Of a stretch of 64,000 nt of DNA, positions 1-10,659 are shown piece by piece. How positions within the stretch are numbered: position 1 is the stretch's first letter; each line of letters begins with the position of its first letter. Location of the stretch: positions 49,661,662 to 49,725,661 of the forward strand of contig JALGQZ010000001.1 of assembly GCA_023105745.1 (NCBI GenBank). The letters run 5' to 3'. The stretch comes from Austropuccinia psidii (Eukaryota > Basidiomycota > Pucciniomycetes > Pucciniales > Sphaerophragmiaceae). Position numbers and translations under genes: made by a program. Below the pieces are notes generated by a model. That model was not told the DNA's origin and did not search any database. It worked only from the letters and a program-made list of their open reading frames with translations.

Positions 1-577
1 AAATATGTAGCTTTATTCCCGAAATTAAGGATACCAAGTGTCTGGAGATAATAAAATGTGCAGGGAAAAAACACAAGATAAACCACAGCTTTACAAAAAT
101 TTAAGAATTTTGTAAAAGTGAAAATAACCAAAAAAATGAAACAAATATAAAGAATAAGAAAAATTATGAAAATTTTGACAGTTAAAAGGAAATAAAAGAT
201 TATTGAGGAATCAGAAATGAGAAAAATTTATATAATAAAATAAATCAAAAATTTGAAAATGAAAGAAAGGGTTCCAAGTGACTTCAAAAAAAGAAGAAAA
301 ATAATTAAAGATTAAAAGGGAATAAAAACGATATGGAAGTAACTTTCAAAAAACTAATGGGGATTGAATAATAAAAAGCTTGAGAAGAGAGAGAAATAAG
401 GAGAAAGGCAGAAAATTGCAAAATATAAATCTAAAAATGAATCAAACAAAATAAATGAGAGTCTCAAGTTGATCCTAGCTCTAAAATCAATATTTTGCAA
501 AAGCCTGTTCTGGATTTGGAAATCCATAATAGGCAGTCATCCCAAACCAGTTCTTCATCCATAAAAAGACCCTTAAA
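1..577. other. AT-rich flank without a gene
   Basis: The plus strand is strongly purine-rich (runs of A and G). I see no open frame with a known motif. It lies outside the decayed LTR of element E, so it is either pre-insertion DNA or a further degraded repeat. Confidence 0.5.
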
Positions 578-1755
578 TGAAGAATGGGCATGTAAGCAAA
601 TTATAGAAGAAAAAAAGCATATAACCCCAGAAATAGGCTCTGTGATCCTTTGAGATATGAGCAAATATCCCAAAAAGGTCACAAAAAAACTTCCCAAAAC
701 TTATCTCAACAATAATAATTGAAGTTGTAATCTCCAAATAAGTAAAAATGCCATAAAAAGGCATACATTCATGATTTTCTCAGGAAACAATGAAGAAACA
801 TGTAGGATAAATTACACCATTGAAATCCCCATCAAAGACTATAAATATTAAATCTTTATTCAATATCTGTAAGACCAATACTTGCTGAGATGACCTAGAT
901 ATATGCAATTTTTGGGTCAGCTCCTATATTCATGGGTTTTACCTCATAAGACTTGAATTACACATGATAAAAGGTTCATTCCAAAAGAACATTACCACAA
1001 AATAATTTGAAGGATAAAGATACAAACTTTATTTTTCAATTCATAAAAATGTTTAAAACTCAAAAGAGGATAGTGGGCAAAATAGAAATAGCTGTTGAGT
1101 ACTTCAATTTAAAAGTGGTCCAAACTTCAGGAAAAAGGAGAAATTTGGATTTGAATAGCTCATATGTGAAGAATAATGTAATTCCAGAATTTTATTCAAG
1201 GTAAATCCCCGTGAAATCATTTCTTTAAGTCTAAAATAGTAAATTTCAGCAGAAAAGATGAGTTACAAGAAAATCATCCAAAATAGAGTTTTGATGATGT
1301 AGTGAAGTCCTCTTGGCAGCTTAGTAGGAAACACAAAGCTATCAGACTTAACTCATTTAATTTCTGTAGCGTGAATAACTGAAATGGTATTGATGATCAA
1401 GGTGTAGGTGTAAAAATGATCATTTATGATCATTACTTCTAATCTTAATTTAATTTTGACAGTTTGATAGAGATAAAACAGTTGTATATTAGAATGTTAT
1501 GATGAGAACTACTACAATCCCGGATTATAAATAGTTTTCCAAGCTCATGATTTCATCAAATTAGAGTTACAGTGATGACACAAAAAATGACAGAATAATG
1601 AGATAAAGAGGTTCAATAATGATGTCAACATCACCAAAAATTAAAATGATGATCAGTTCCAGTGGATTCCATCAGTAAGAGTCTACTAGAAGCTTTCTGG
1701 TCACTAGAAAAAAGGATCTTTACTATGAAAGGACCTCTTCTTCCTCTTTTCCCCC
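578..1755 (+). repeat. Element E 5' LTR, outer part (decayed)
   Basis: This is the outer part of the 5' LTR of the old plus-strand element E. From about 690 to 1230 it aligns by eye with 21840-22350, and from about 1230 to 1745 with 31206-31720, the two halves of the 3' LTR of E. It is cut at 1755/1756 by insertion of A1 and resumes at 13239. The outer edge near 578 is estimated from the length of the 3' LTR; no clear target duplication was found, so the edge may be off by tens of bases. Confidence 0.65.
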
Positions 1756-4700
1756 TGTCAGGCTGAGTCTATATTGAAGCGGTAATAAGAGTATTTACAA
1801 CTAGAATTATGACTGTGACACGTAGAAAATTGATTTAAAATAAGGGTATTTGGTTTTAAAAGATGATTTATAATATAATTAAGGGGTTCTACTATTGAAT
1901 AATAGTGGTGGTGAGCGCTATTGAGAACCCAGGGTGCAATCTTACCAGTTGGGTTACTATAGTAAGAGTTACAATAATTAAATATATAATTATACCTGTT
2001 TATTACCCAAGAGTAAAACTGTTTTTGACAGTTTACTACGTAGGGTATTCAAGAGCAGGATGAGGAGACAATCCTGGCTGTGAAAAGGCTCCTTTTTATC
2101 CTGAAATGGGGTGGAAAGGCTGCTAGACCTTTCCACATAGAGGAAGTGAAGATTTTTCACCTTCCTGGACAGGCTTGTGGTTTGCAAACAGCCTGTATGC
2201 CCTGTATTGGGCTCAGATGTGGGTTTGGAACCACATCTGGGCAGTTTTCACCAATACAGGGTGAAAATTTTCATCTGGGGACCATACAGCCTGATTCTGC
2301 CGTGTATGACGTCTAGAATGCTGTAAAGGAACTGTATGGGTCCCCAGTATTGACTGAATTATCAGGCATTGAAGTCTAGTCATGCTTCTTCATCTAATTG
2401 ACACCTCATAACCAGGGTACAACTGTATCCTGTCATAATACAGCTGTATTAGCCATATTGTGGGATTGTAACCTTCAAATGGCTGTAACTCTGTCAGTAT
2501 TTGAGATATCAAGCTCAACGTTGGTTCATTGGATAGCCCTGTATAAGCCCTACACAATGGTACCCAATTTGGTATGGTTATCATTCAATATGACAAAGCT
2601 ATCCCATGTACAAGTTTTTTTGTACATACGTGTGGTTTGTGAAAAAAGCTGTATTAAGCTTGTTTTTCCCATAACTTCTGTTGTAGTTGAGCTATGAGGA
2701 AGTGAATGGCACCATCAGATAGCCCTGATTGCGCTCTTTCCAAAAAGACCCCACTTTAAGTATCTCACACTCAAACTGTAAAAGTTAGATGAGAGGTGAA
2801 TGTTTTGTTCATCCTTATTTGGTCTGAATTTGACCATAACTCCAGTAATATTGGTGCTAGCTCAGCTTGGCTAGGACCATTGGATAGCCCTGGATTAGAG
2901 CTTCATTTTGAATACCCATTTGATGGGGTTAAGCCTCTTATTCTTCATTTTAGATGAGATGTAAGGTGTGGATATTAAACTTTGATTAAAAATCAAGTAC
3001 TTTTCCTGTCCTCAAAATTTGTATAAGGTAAAAATCAATTAAAAATAGTATGAAATATTATTTTTAAGAGAAAACACGCCAATTTTATTGTTTATAACTT
3101 TATTAGTATAAAACAATAATATTATAAAAATTTATTGTTTTACCAACAATAAAAATTTATCCAAAAAATACTCTACAAGAGATATTTTAAGGCTACAAAA
3201 GAAATTTCTTCAAGAGCAATTTCAATTGGAATTAATTGAGCAAAGAACTGCAAGCAATTAATTAAAGAACAAAGTCTTTAAAAAGAATATTAAAGAGAAA
3301 ACACGCCCAAAAGTGACCAGAGTGAATTTAGAAACAAAGTGACAAAGTTTACAGTGATGAAAGATGCTTTAATTCACTTTTGGGGTGGTTCAGGGGTAAA
3401 AATGATTATAAGAGTTACAAATAATGATTATAATGATTTTTTCACGTGGTTAAAAGGATTAAAATGATTTAAAAGTGGTGGTTGGAATCTTTGATTGATT
3501 GGTTTAACAGTTTTAAACTAATTAATAAAAGGAAAAGATTCTAACATGAAGAGAAAAGTGGGGCAAAGAAGACATTCTTTTATAGCCATCAATTCTCTTA
3601 CTCCAAAAGTAAAATTTACTCTTGTCAGTCGTGAAAAACAGTCTGACAACAGAAAAGCCAATTATGGCGTCATTTAACCCTGGTTTAGACCAAAAAGGGC
3701 TGGTTTAAGCCATTTTTAGCCATTTTTAGCCATTTTAGACCCTTAAATCAGCCATTACTATAGCAATACCAGGCCTAGAGCCTTCAAAACACGTCAGAAT
3801 GTGTGTCAGAGGCATAGAAACCAGTTAAAACTGTTTCTATTATGATTGTTTTATCTTAAGGGTAGTTTTACCCTCTTGGCAACAGCTAAAACTACCCCAG
3901 TTGGTATCAAAACCTCATCATCAATTGAGTCCACAGACCCTGTAACTCAATTCCAGGCCAAAAGTGATGAACTTTTGCGTGAATTTTGACAACCCACGCC
4001 TGTCAGCAAGGATTTTGGGGGTCTAGCTCCCCCTTAGAGCTGGAGTTCCTTTTCCCCCCCAAATTTAATCTTTCCAATTTATTTTTCCTTTAATTCCTCA
4101 TCATGTATTATACTTATAATTTACATATGTAATTCAATTCAATTGTACAGTACAATACAGTAATAATTGACACCTCATATGTAAATCAAAGTTCACTTAT
4201 GTAATACACGCGCACATTTTGACATTTCAATTGAATTCAATTGAAAATACTTCAATTCCTCATAACTTCTAAACTAAACACAACACCTCAATTTTAACAC
4301 AAAAATTGATGGTTAACACCACATGTGGTGTGAATTAAATTAAGGTTTTGAGGATTTTCAACTTTTGTATTGAAAATACTAAAAACTTAATTTAAGCTTA
4401 TTTAGAGTTGAGTTACAAGAATTTCACTCAGAGGTGACCCCACCTGTTTTTTCATGAGGAATCCAATGGTAAAATAAATTTTATATGTTTATTTATTGGA
4501 TAAAAAGTTATAATAAATTTTATTTAACTTTTTTCCAAATTTATTTATTTTTTCACAATTTTGTTAAAGTTTCATTTTTACTTAATTTTTTCAAGTATAA
4601 ATGTAATTTTATATTTACAAAATTTAATGTATTTTTTATTTTTAAATTATAATTAATTTTTTATTTTTAATATAATTTTATATTTATATTTTGATTTTTA

Positions 4701-5036
4701 TTTTAATAATATAAATAAATTTATTTTATTTATATTAATATGTTATTTTTTATATTTGTGGTCTTTTGGGTATAGGAAATTACCTCTAAGGCTCACATGA
4801 GAGGTCAAAATTAAGGTTTATGCTTAGCAACAACTTTGAGCAGGAATAACCTTTTATTCTTTGTCTTATGGTGATGGGACTTATGTTTTCAGGAAGATGT
4901 GAGTTTCCTCTTTCTTTTGATACCTTTTGAGCTAATTTGGCTCAGTTCCGTGTTTTGGTGGTATCTTGGCTGTACCATTGATTTATAGTATTTTGGCTGT
5001 CATGCTTGTGCTCTGGTTTTGAGTCACAGGCTGACA
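1756..5036 (-). repeat. A1 3' LTR (contains a nested solo LTR)
   Basis: It begins TGTCAGGCTGAGTC and ends CAGGCTGACA on the plus strand. After removing the 1838-bp nested insertion and one duplicate, about 1.44 kb remains, matching the 5' LTR at 11795-13233 in length and almost base for base. It carries the 3' end of the A1 transcript. An open frame in the sense direction (1990-2187) recurs in all sense-oriented family A LTRs here. Confidence 0.93.
2960..4797 (-). mobile_element. Solo LTR of family F (copy F1)
   Basis: It begins TGTAAGGTGTGG and ends AAGGCTCACA, and is flanked by the perfect 5-bp duplication TGAGA (2955-2959 and 4798-4802). The host A LTR resumes directly after it, as comparison with 12985-13000 shows. 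No internal sequence is present, so it is the product of LTR-LTR recombination. A nearly identical copy in opposite orientation lies at 37303-39151. It contains a perfect 22-bp palindrome at 4225-4246 (core TCAATTGAATTCAATTGA) and a 16-bp one at 4316-4331 (ACACCACATGTGGTGT). Confidence 0.95.
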
Positions 5037-5048
5037 TACCCTCCTTCC
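5037..5048 (-). promoter_or_regulatory. A1 polypurine tract
   Basis: In the sense direction the bases just before the 3' LTR read GGAAGGAGGGTA followed by TGTCAG. A purine tract in this place primes plus-strand DNA synthesis in LTR elements. The same arrangement is seen in families B and C. Confidence 0.75.
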
Positions 5049-5060
5049 AAAAAAGGCTCA

Positions 5061-5717
5061 TCATTGATGAGACTGTTCAGTCCTCCTAGAGGCCCTGAAT
5101 CTCCTTAAGTGAAGGTTCTCATCTGGTATGGCATCCTCTGCCAACCATTTGTCTTTATCAGCTCTCTGGCTCTTGAATCTGACTAAGTATTGTCTTTGAT
5201 CCTTCCCATTGAGTCTGATTTTTCTGGCCCTGATGATCTTATTCACAGGTCCAGGGGAGTCCTGTATTTCCACTATCTCACGTGGTGTGAGGTTCTTCCT
5301 CCTGGAGGGGAATTTATCCTCCCCTGTTTGAAAGTATGGTTTGACCAAACTTACTGGAAAGACTGGATGTTTCCTGGAAAATTCCTCTGTGAGCTTGACT
5401 TCCACTGCATTCTTTCCTATCAACTTAATGATAGTGAAGGGCCCTACAAATGAATCTCTCATTTTCTTGGGTCCTCTGAGATTGTTGAAGTTCAGTGTAG
5501 ACACTAACACCTGGTCCCCTTCCTTAAAGTCAGGTTCCATGTGTGACCTGTCCCACCTCTGCTTATTGTACTCTTTTGCCTCAGCTATGCACTTGGAAGC
5601 TGTATCACAGGCCCTCTTCCACATATCATGGAAGTCTTTGGCTGTGGGATGGATGGTTAGAAGGTTTTTCTTCAAGTGATCCGCAGGCAACAGGGGATTC
5701 CACCCTTTCTCTACCAA
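5061..5717 (-). CDS. A1 integrase C-terminal region with GPF motif and chromodomain-like tail
   Basis: This 218-residue open segment is the 3' end of pol. It starts at the conserved KGWNPLLP block that follows the integrase core. At about residues 55-110 comes a [13 protein letters not shown] block and an SFVGPFTI motif, typical of the GPY/F module of Ty3/Gypsy integrases. Residues 150-205 ([17 protein letters not shown], then [11 protein letters not shown]) resemble a chromodomain with altered aromatic cage positions; in chromoviruses such a domain helps direct integration. The first residue is a TTG codon, so this is only the open part of the polyprotein; a frameshift near 5795 separates it from the core. 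Confidence 0.85.
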   Translation of the reverse strand: MVEKGWNPLLPADHLKKNLLTIHPTAKDFHDMWKRACDTASKCIAEAKEYNKQRWDRSHMEPDFKEGDQVLVSTLNFNNLRGPKKMRDSFVGPFTIIKLIGKNAVEVKLTEEFSRKHPVFPVSLVKPYFQTGEDKFPSRRKNLTPREIVEIQDSPGPVNKIIRARKIRLNGKDQRQYLVRFKSQRADKDKWLAEDAIPDENLHLRRFRASRRTEQSHQ

Positions 5718-6370
5718 GGCAGGTGTTTTTCCTGTGATGGAGTGCTGACTTGTGTTATAAGCCAGTTGGACAGCTGGTAAGAGGGTAACCCAATAAGGGT
5801 GTATCCCTCATGGTCCTTGTATTCCATGCCATAGGCACAGAACCTCCTGAGGATGTCCTCCGTTGTTTGGATCATCCTCTCAGCCAGGCCATAAGTTTGT
5901 GGATGGTAATCTGTGGAAAAGGCAAGCTTGGTGCCAAGAATGTCATATAAGTGGTTCCAAAATTCTGATGTGAATTTTGGGTCCCTATCACTAATGATGA
6001 TTTTAGGGACTCCACAGGTAGATATGATGTTATTCCAGAATAACAGAGCAGTATCCATGGCTGTGTCTTCTTTATGGCATGGTAGACACCTCATGCTCTT
6101 GCTGAACCTATCAACTATGATCAAGCAGGCATTGTAGTTTTCTTTGCCTCCTGGGACAAGTCCTGTAACCCAGTCCATGTTGATGGTTTCCCATGGGTGC
6201 TTGGGCTCTTCTATATGTTGAAGTAGCCCATATTTCTTCCCATGTTTCCTATTTGCTTTTCGGCATCTTTCACAAGTGTTGATGAATTCACTCAAGTCCT
6301 GCTCCCACCTGGGCCACCAAGCTGTGCTTGCTACCCTCTCTTTGGTCCTGTCCTCACTCATGTGTCCCAT
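5711..6370 (-). CDS. A1 integrase zinc-binding and catalytic core
   Basis: This open segment covers the integrase core. The zinc-finger end (GHMSEDRT, then CERC at residues 33-36) is followed by D66 (INMDWVTG), D128 (ISDRDPKF) and E164 (GLAERMIQ). D128 and E164 have 35 residues between them, the D,D(35)E spacing of retroviral-type integrases. All three catalytic residues are present. The first histidine of the HHCC finger ([11 protein letters not shown]) lies just upstream, in the same or an adjacent frame. The last 30 residues are out of frame after a small deletion near 5795, seen by comparison with A2 at 39820-39840. Confidence 0.88.
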   Translation of the reverse strand: MGHMSEDRTKERVASTAWWPRWEQDLSEFINTCERCRKANRKHGKKYGLLQHIEEPKHPWETINMDWVTGLVPGGKENYNACLIIVDRFSKSMRCLPCHKEDTAMDTALLFWNNIISTCGVPKIIISDRDPKFTSEFWNHLYDILGTKLAFSTDYHPQTYGLAERMIQTTEDILRRFCAYGMEYKDHEGYTLIGLPSYQLSNWLITQVSTPSQEKHLPW

Positions 6371-6891
6371 ATACGGGCAGTCATGGCATTCCTGCAGGAC
6401 AATGAGATGTGGTCTCTGTCTACCACTGTGAGTGCACTAGTGTGCTTCTCTCTGTGGTAGAGAAGGCCATCTATAAGAAAAAACTTGTTATCCTTATAGG
6501 CCCCCAACCAGAGTTCTTCCAGCTGGGATTCCAGTTCTGGGCTCCTGTATTTCTGTTGAAGGAGTTGTAGTAATATGCCACACTGTTTGTGTTTGGCATA
6601 AGACTTTAGTACTGCACTAAAAAATTCATTGTCCAGTTATGAGGAACTTATTCCTAGTATGGGAGTTTCTGTTCCTTCTGAATCAGTGTTTCCACTGTCA
6701 AGGGTCCCACTTTCTGGTGCCCATTCAGAGAATCTGAAGTTTTTCTTCCTATCTACTTCCATGAAGTGGATGGGGAGTTTTGCTGCAACTTCAGGGTCAT
6801 AAGCTGGATTGCTTTTGACATTATCTAGTGGCCATCTGCTAAGGCCATCTGCATTGGTATGGCTTTTAACTTCCTTGTATATAATGGTCAT
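6371..6891 (-). pseudogene. A1 pol: RNase H tail and linker to integrase
   Basis: 6637-6891 is open and begins in the last RNase H block ([10 protein letters not shown], with the terminal catalytic aspartate), followed by an acidic linker ending GISSS. A TAA stop replaces the glutamate codon expected before LDNEFF. Farther on, 6371-6636 reads as the linker that joins RNase H to the zinc finger of integrase ([34 protein letters not shown]) but with a frameshift. The neighbours on both sides are in other frames. Confidence 0.75.
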
Positions 6892-6926
6892 GTTCCCTCT
6901 ATATTCCTGGATGGCTATTTGCCATC

Positions 6927-7397
6927 TCAGAATATGTCTATTTTTAGTAAAGACTTCAAGGCTGTGCAGTCTGTATAGACTTCAAAGACTGCACCCTCCA
7001 AATAATAATGGAGTTTTTCCAGAGCCCAGACTAGACATAGACATTCAGTCTGGGTGGCCCCATACCTGGCTTCTGAATCTTTCAGTTGCCTAGAGATGTA
7101 ACATATCTCACCTTCTCTTGGTTCACCATCTACAATCTGTCTTTGGTGAAGGGCTACCCCTAAGCCTTGGCTACATGCTGCATCTATGTATAACTTGAAT
7201 GGTAGTTCAAAGTCAGGCATGATGAGCACAGGTGCATTTGTGAGTTCATGTTTGATCCTCTCATATGCATCCCTTCTTTCCTTTGTTATTTCAAAAACTA
7301 CATCTTTTGAACATAACTTGTATAAACTACTAGTTATGTGGGCAAAATTCTTGATGTGGTTCCTATAGTAGCTAGCAAACCCAAAGAAAGATTGCAT
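6927..7397 (-). CDS. A1 RT thumb/connection and RNase H
   Basis: This segment begins at the MQSFFGFASYYR block that follows the RT domain. RNase H catalytic residues are visible: D72 (LYIDAACSQGLG), E118 ([13 protein letters not shown]) and D143 (VYTDCTALKSL). RNase H removes the RNA strand of the RNA-DNA hybrid during reverse transcription. The frame fails at the end (LLKIDIF instead of the expected LLNMKT block), where a frameshift separates it from the RNase H tail at 6891. Confidence 0.87.
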   Translation of the reverse strand: MQSFFGFASYYRNHIKNFAHITSSLYKLCSKDVVFEITKERRDAYERIKHELTNAPVLIMPDFELPFKLYIDAACSQGLGVALHQRQIVDGEPREGEICYISRQLKDSEARYGATQTECLCLVWALEKLHYYLEGAVFEVYTDCTALKSLLKIDIF

Positions 7398-7652
7398 CTC
7401 TTTGATGCTCTTTTGTACTGGCTTTTGTAGTACTGCTGCTACCTTGTTCTGGTCAATTGCCAGACTAAGACCTGAGACTTTATGTCCTAGAGCCAGTAGC
7501 TCTTGTTGGACAAAATTACACTTTTTCAGTGAAATTTTTCAGATTGATGGGTGTACATTTACTTAGCACTTTGTCTATGTATTGTAAATGGTCTTCCCAT
7601 GTCTCTGAGTATATAATGATATCATCAATATATACTACCATCCAGCCTTCCA
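7398..7652 (-). pseudogene. A1 RT palm with YIDD box, after a deletion
   Basis: The sense strand encodes EGWMVVYIDDIIIYSE near 7600-7650, so the two catalytic aspartates are intact. Compared with copies C1 and C2, about 50 bp coding for the block between MPFGIK and EGW (NAPAHFQRMMxTIF) is missing, and the upstream frame runs into a TAA. The stretch down to 7398 continues as the RT fingers/thumb part (LKKCNFxQQELLALGHKVSGL) with a small frameshift near 7530. Confidence 0.75.
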
Positions 7653-8813
7653 TTATTTCTTCTTGATGCCAAATGGCATTCTGGTGTACTCATATATGCC
7701 CATATGCCATATTATTCTGAGTAATTTCATGGAGTTTGGTTTAACCCCATTTTGGTGGAAGCCTTTCATACAATCCATCTTGGTTATGTATTTGGCTTTG
7801 GCCAGCTTATTCAAGGCATGAGGTATCCTTGGTATAGGGTACCTGTCTGATTTTGTGTAGTTATTCAGGGCTCTGAAGTCTCCACACAATCTAGACTTGC
7901 CATCATGCCAGTTGATGAGGACAGGAGTGGTGATTTCCACTATTTCATTATGTCCAATCTTTCTGATAACATCCATGTCCAGGAGTTCATTGATATTTTT
8001 CTCAATTTCCTTGCTGGTTTCCAGGCTTTCTGGATAAGGAGGTCTCCTCAGCATGGGTGGATAAGGCCTTTCCACATCCAGATATAGTTCTATATCATGG
8101 CCTTTGATCTTGCCTAATGGTTCTTCACCAATGGCAAATGCTGGTCTATTCTTTCTCAGCATCTTCAGTAAGCTTAGTTTTTGTTTACTGGTGAGGGTAG
8201 TGCTAAACTGTCCCTCTATGAATTCCTTCAGAAGTTCTTCTAGTGGGTCTTTAGAAGATATCTGGTGTATATCAAGTGAAAATTTCTTTTCTTTGTTAGT
8301 ACCAATGGTGATGTGCCTGTTTTTACTGTCATAAATGTCTATTCCATACATCCTCTGGTAATCTGTTCCCAGTAGAAACCCTTGAATGTGGGCATCCTCA
8401 AGCACTACAAACTCTGGGTTGAGTCTGATATTACCCTTCCTGTGAGGTATAATTATCTCTTTGATAATTGTCCCAATGGAAGTCATCTTCCCTGATGCAC
8501 TTTTAAAGTTCTTTGCCTTAGTGGGCAAGAGCTGTTTTTCCCAGTTTGGGAAGTGGGTATCCAGATAGTTTCTGGCCACTATGGTGCAGTGTGCTCCACT
8601 ATCAATGATCAGTGGGTGCTGAGCATTGTCAATACATACAGTCATGTTTGTGGCTGTTCCATGTATGTATGCCATTCCTTTAGTTGGTGTAACCAGGAAT
8701 GTCTGTGCATCTTGTGTGTGTTTGCACAAGTTCTTGTTTGCAGTGTCTTGTGGCATACCTGCTTCCAACTGTCTATCCTGAATTTCTAGTGGGGTTTCCT
8801 CTTGGTATTCCAC
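7653..8813 (-). CDS. A1 aspartic protease and N-terminal half of RT
   Basis: This 386-residue open segment carries a retropepsin: DSGA at residues 71-74 (PLIIDSGAHCTIV), a flap-like region, and a FLLGTDY block. Retropepsin cuts the Gag-Pol polyprotein during particle maturation. From about residue 240 the RT begins: GHDIELYLDVERPYPP, LCGDFRALNNYT, and the motif A aspartate in TKMDCMKGFHQNG, then MPFGIK. The segment starts at a GTG, so it continues an upstream frame: a single frameshift near 8813 separates it from the Gag segment. It ends at a stop created by the RT deletion. Confidence 0.9.
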   Translation of the reverse strand: MEYQEETPLEIQDRQLEAGMPQDTANKNLCKHTQDAQTFLVTPTKGMAYIHGTATNMTVCIDNAQHPLIIDSGAHCTIVARNYLDTHFPNWEKQLLPTKAKNFKSASGKMTSIGTIIKEIIIPHRKGNIRLNPEFVVLEDAHIQGFLLGTDYQRMYGIDIYDSKNRHITIGTNKEKKFSLDIHQISSKDPLEELLKEFIEGQFSTTLTSKQKLSLLKMLRKNRPAFAIGEEPLGKIKGHDIELYLDVERPYPPMLRRPPYPESLETSKEIEKNINELLDMDVIRKIGHNEIVEITTPVLINWHDGKSRLCGDFRALNNYTKSDRYPIPRIPHALNKLAKAKYITKMDCMKGFHQNGVKPNSMKLLRIIWHMGIYEYTRMPFGIKKK

Positions 8814-9484
8814 TAGAAACTCTTCACTTGGGTGTTGGTCATCATCAGATGGTTCTCTGATGGCATCACCATAGAGTGTGATTCACAATCCTCTGTTGGA
8901 GGTTCTTCCTCTGGGACTTTCTCAATGGCATAGACTTTTTTCTTTGCCTTTGGACAGTTGTTGGCATAGTGGTCTGTTGAACCACAGTTGTGACAAGAAT
9001 TTCTCTTCTTTGCCACTTCTTCCACTTTTTCTTTGGGTTTGTCTTTAAACTCTACACTGAAAGGTTGTTTCTCTTTGAAACCACTGCTCTTATATGGGGT
9101 GAATTTCCCTATATTTTTTCTTTTCCTTATTTCTTGTAAGGTGTTGGCAATGTCATCTAGAGTGCAATTTTGGTTGCATCTGCATGTTACTGCATGCTCT
9201 AGTTCTCCTGGCAGTTGTGTCAGAAGTTTGTGATTCCTCATTTGGATGTTCATCTGAGGATCAATGGCTTTAAGTCTTTTAGACTGTCTGAGACACCACT
9301 CATATGGATCTTTGTCCACAGAGTATTTGTCATTCTCAAATGACATGGTTGTTTGCCATATCCAAGTTCCATTACTGTAATTTTGGATGATTTGACTCTT
9401 CCACCATGGCCAGTTTCTTCTGCCATGGATTTCTTTCATTTCTGTGTACCATATACTTGCATGACCTTTAAATGCAGTATTCAA
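8813..9484 (-). CDS. A1 Gag capsid C-terminal part and zinc knuckle
   Basis: This 223-residue segment begins in the capsid region (ASIWYTEMKEIHGRRNWPWW). It contains the conserved SKRLKAIDPQM and LPGELEHAV blocks of Ty3-type capsids. It ends with one CCHC zinc knuckle at residues 164-177 (CHNCGSTDHYANNC, spacing CX2CX4HX4C), which binds the element RNA. An acidic tail follows before the protease. The upstream part (9485-9625) is in the same frame behind a stop. Confidence 0.88.
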   Translation of the reverse strand: MNTAFKGHASIWYTEMKEIHGRRNWPWWKSQIIQNYSNGTWIWQTTMSFENDKYSVDKDPYEWCLRQSKRLKAIDPQMNIQMRNHKLLTQLPGELEHAVTCRCNQNCTLDDIANTLQEIRKRKNIGKFTPYKSSGFKEKQPFSVEFKDKPKEKVEEVAKKRNSCHNCGSTDHYANNCPKAKKKVYAIEKVPEEEPPTEDCESHSMVMPSENHLMMTNTQVKSF

Positions 9485-9955
9485 TCTAGCAGTAATCCAG
9501 TAGTCTGGTATGCTCGGTACATCAATGAAGAGTCAATCAATATAATCTATGAGTTCCATATGATCATATTCTCCTGATCCAGAGAATTTGGGCCAGCTTG
9601 AGGCCTCAGGAAGCTGTTTCAAGCCTTACTTCTCTGAATAAGACATGCCATCTCCATCCTGGTATTGTGATGGAGATCTTGCCTTACTCAACAGCATGGC
9701 ATCTGGTTTGATGTCATCTGGTTGATATGGATTCTCCATAGCTTGGCCTTGTGGTTGGGGCTTCAAGCTATGGTAGGCATTAAACAATTTGTTAATGTCT
9801 TGATCCAGACACTCCCTGTCCCTTGTGCTGTGGTGTTGTTCTTCAAAGATTATATTCAGTCTTTTGTTGGTTTCTTCAGAGGGTTTGCTCAGTTGAGGAT
9901 ATCCTTCTTGAAGATTCTTAACTATCTGTTCCAAGGAGGCTTGAGTTTGTCTCAT
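9485..9955 (-). pseudogene. A1 Gag middle part, heptad-rich
   Basis: 9626-9955 is open (109 residues: SLEQIVKNLQEGYPQLSKPS, KRLNIIFEEQHHSTRDREC) and is predicted by inspection to be helical, perhaps a coiled coil for Gag assembly. A stop at 9626 follows GMSYSEK. Beyond it the frame continues (KQLPEASSWPKFSG, YDHMELIDYIDG) into the capsid at 9484. The stop is the only break seen in this stretch. Confidence 0.7.
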
Positions 9956-10134
9956 CCTCTCTTGCCCAGCTTTAATTTCCGCAAGCTTTTTTGCAGATTG
10001 TTCACCATATTATGACATTTGTAACCACAGTGTATCACTGTTGATGGTACTCTCAGATATGACAATGTTATTTTCAGTCTGAGTGGGGGTAATGTTTCTA
10101 TTACTAGGACTACTGATTCTAGAGTGGTTTACAG

Positions 10135-10608
10135 CTACTTCTGGTTCTTGTGTACTTCTTTCACCAAATCTAACAGCTTCTGGATCATGGGGTCTGACTC
10201 TTTCCTCCTCTGGTTGAAGGAAGTGTTGTTCTTGCCCTTGTTTCCTTGTCTTCTCCTGGAAACTTGCTGGAATTGTGAAGAATGGTGACTCTTGGCCACT
10301 GATCTGCTGGTTTCTGAGTGGTGTGAAGCCACTGGAGAGCTGATTTGGCCTGCTTGTTGTGAACCTGAAGGAATCTGAGTAGGCCCTGTCTGGGTTAATT
10401 GTTCTTCTATAGCTAGGATAGTGGCTTTATTCTCACTTATCCTCTGTGCCCTTGCCTCCAGGAGTCTGTGCTGCCTGGTAGGATTCCAACCCTTGGTGAT
10501 TACCATAAGGTCTTTGAAGTCTATCTCTTTGAGACAGATCTTCTGGCAACTTGATCCCAGTTCTGCCCAGTGAGTTGCTAGGTTGAACCTCTTGTTGTCC
10601 ATGCTCAT
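10135..10608 (-). CDS. A1 overlapping short ORF (GWNP protein), function unknown
   Basis: This is a 157-residue open frame that overlaps the N-terminal part of the Gag-Pol frame; in families B and C the equivalent frame also overlaps Gag-Pol. Visible blocks are NLATHWAELGS, VITKGWNPTRQHRLLEARAQ, a Ser/Gln/Lys-rich middle (QVSRRRQGNKGK) and a helical end (DPMIQKLLDLVKEVHK). The GW(N/S/T)P core recurs in B, C and E. In A1 an indel upstream puts the Gag-Pol frame of 10660-10854 into this same frame, so here it is no longer strictly separate. It could be a nucleic-acid-binding accessory protein; that is a guess from the basic stretch. Confidence 0.55.
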   Translation of the reverse strand: MSMDNKRFNLATHWAELGSSCQKICLKEIDFKDLMVITKGWNPTRQHRLLEARAQRISENKATILAIEEQLTQTGPTQIPSGSQQAGQISSPVASHHSETSRSVAKSHHSSQFQQVSRRRQGNKGKNNTSFNQRRKESDPMIQKLLDLVKEVHKNQK

Positions 10609-10659
10609 TGAAATAAATCTTTGAGGAGTTGGTGGATCTGAAGAACTTGATCCATATCT

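Noticed and set aside
464..764. Minus-strand open frames of 63-77 residues
   Set aside because: They overlap each other in different frames, lie at the edge of a decayed LTR, and show no motif; they follow from the base composition.
5190..5679. Plus-strand open frames opposite the A1 integrase
   Set aside because: They are antisense shadows of a well supported integrase frame and recur opposite integrase in A2.
7640..7660. Introns as explanation for missing RT blocks in A1 and B
   Set aside because: The missing coding sequence is absent from the DNA, so these are deletions and not introns.
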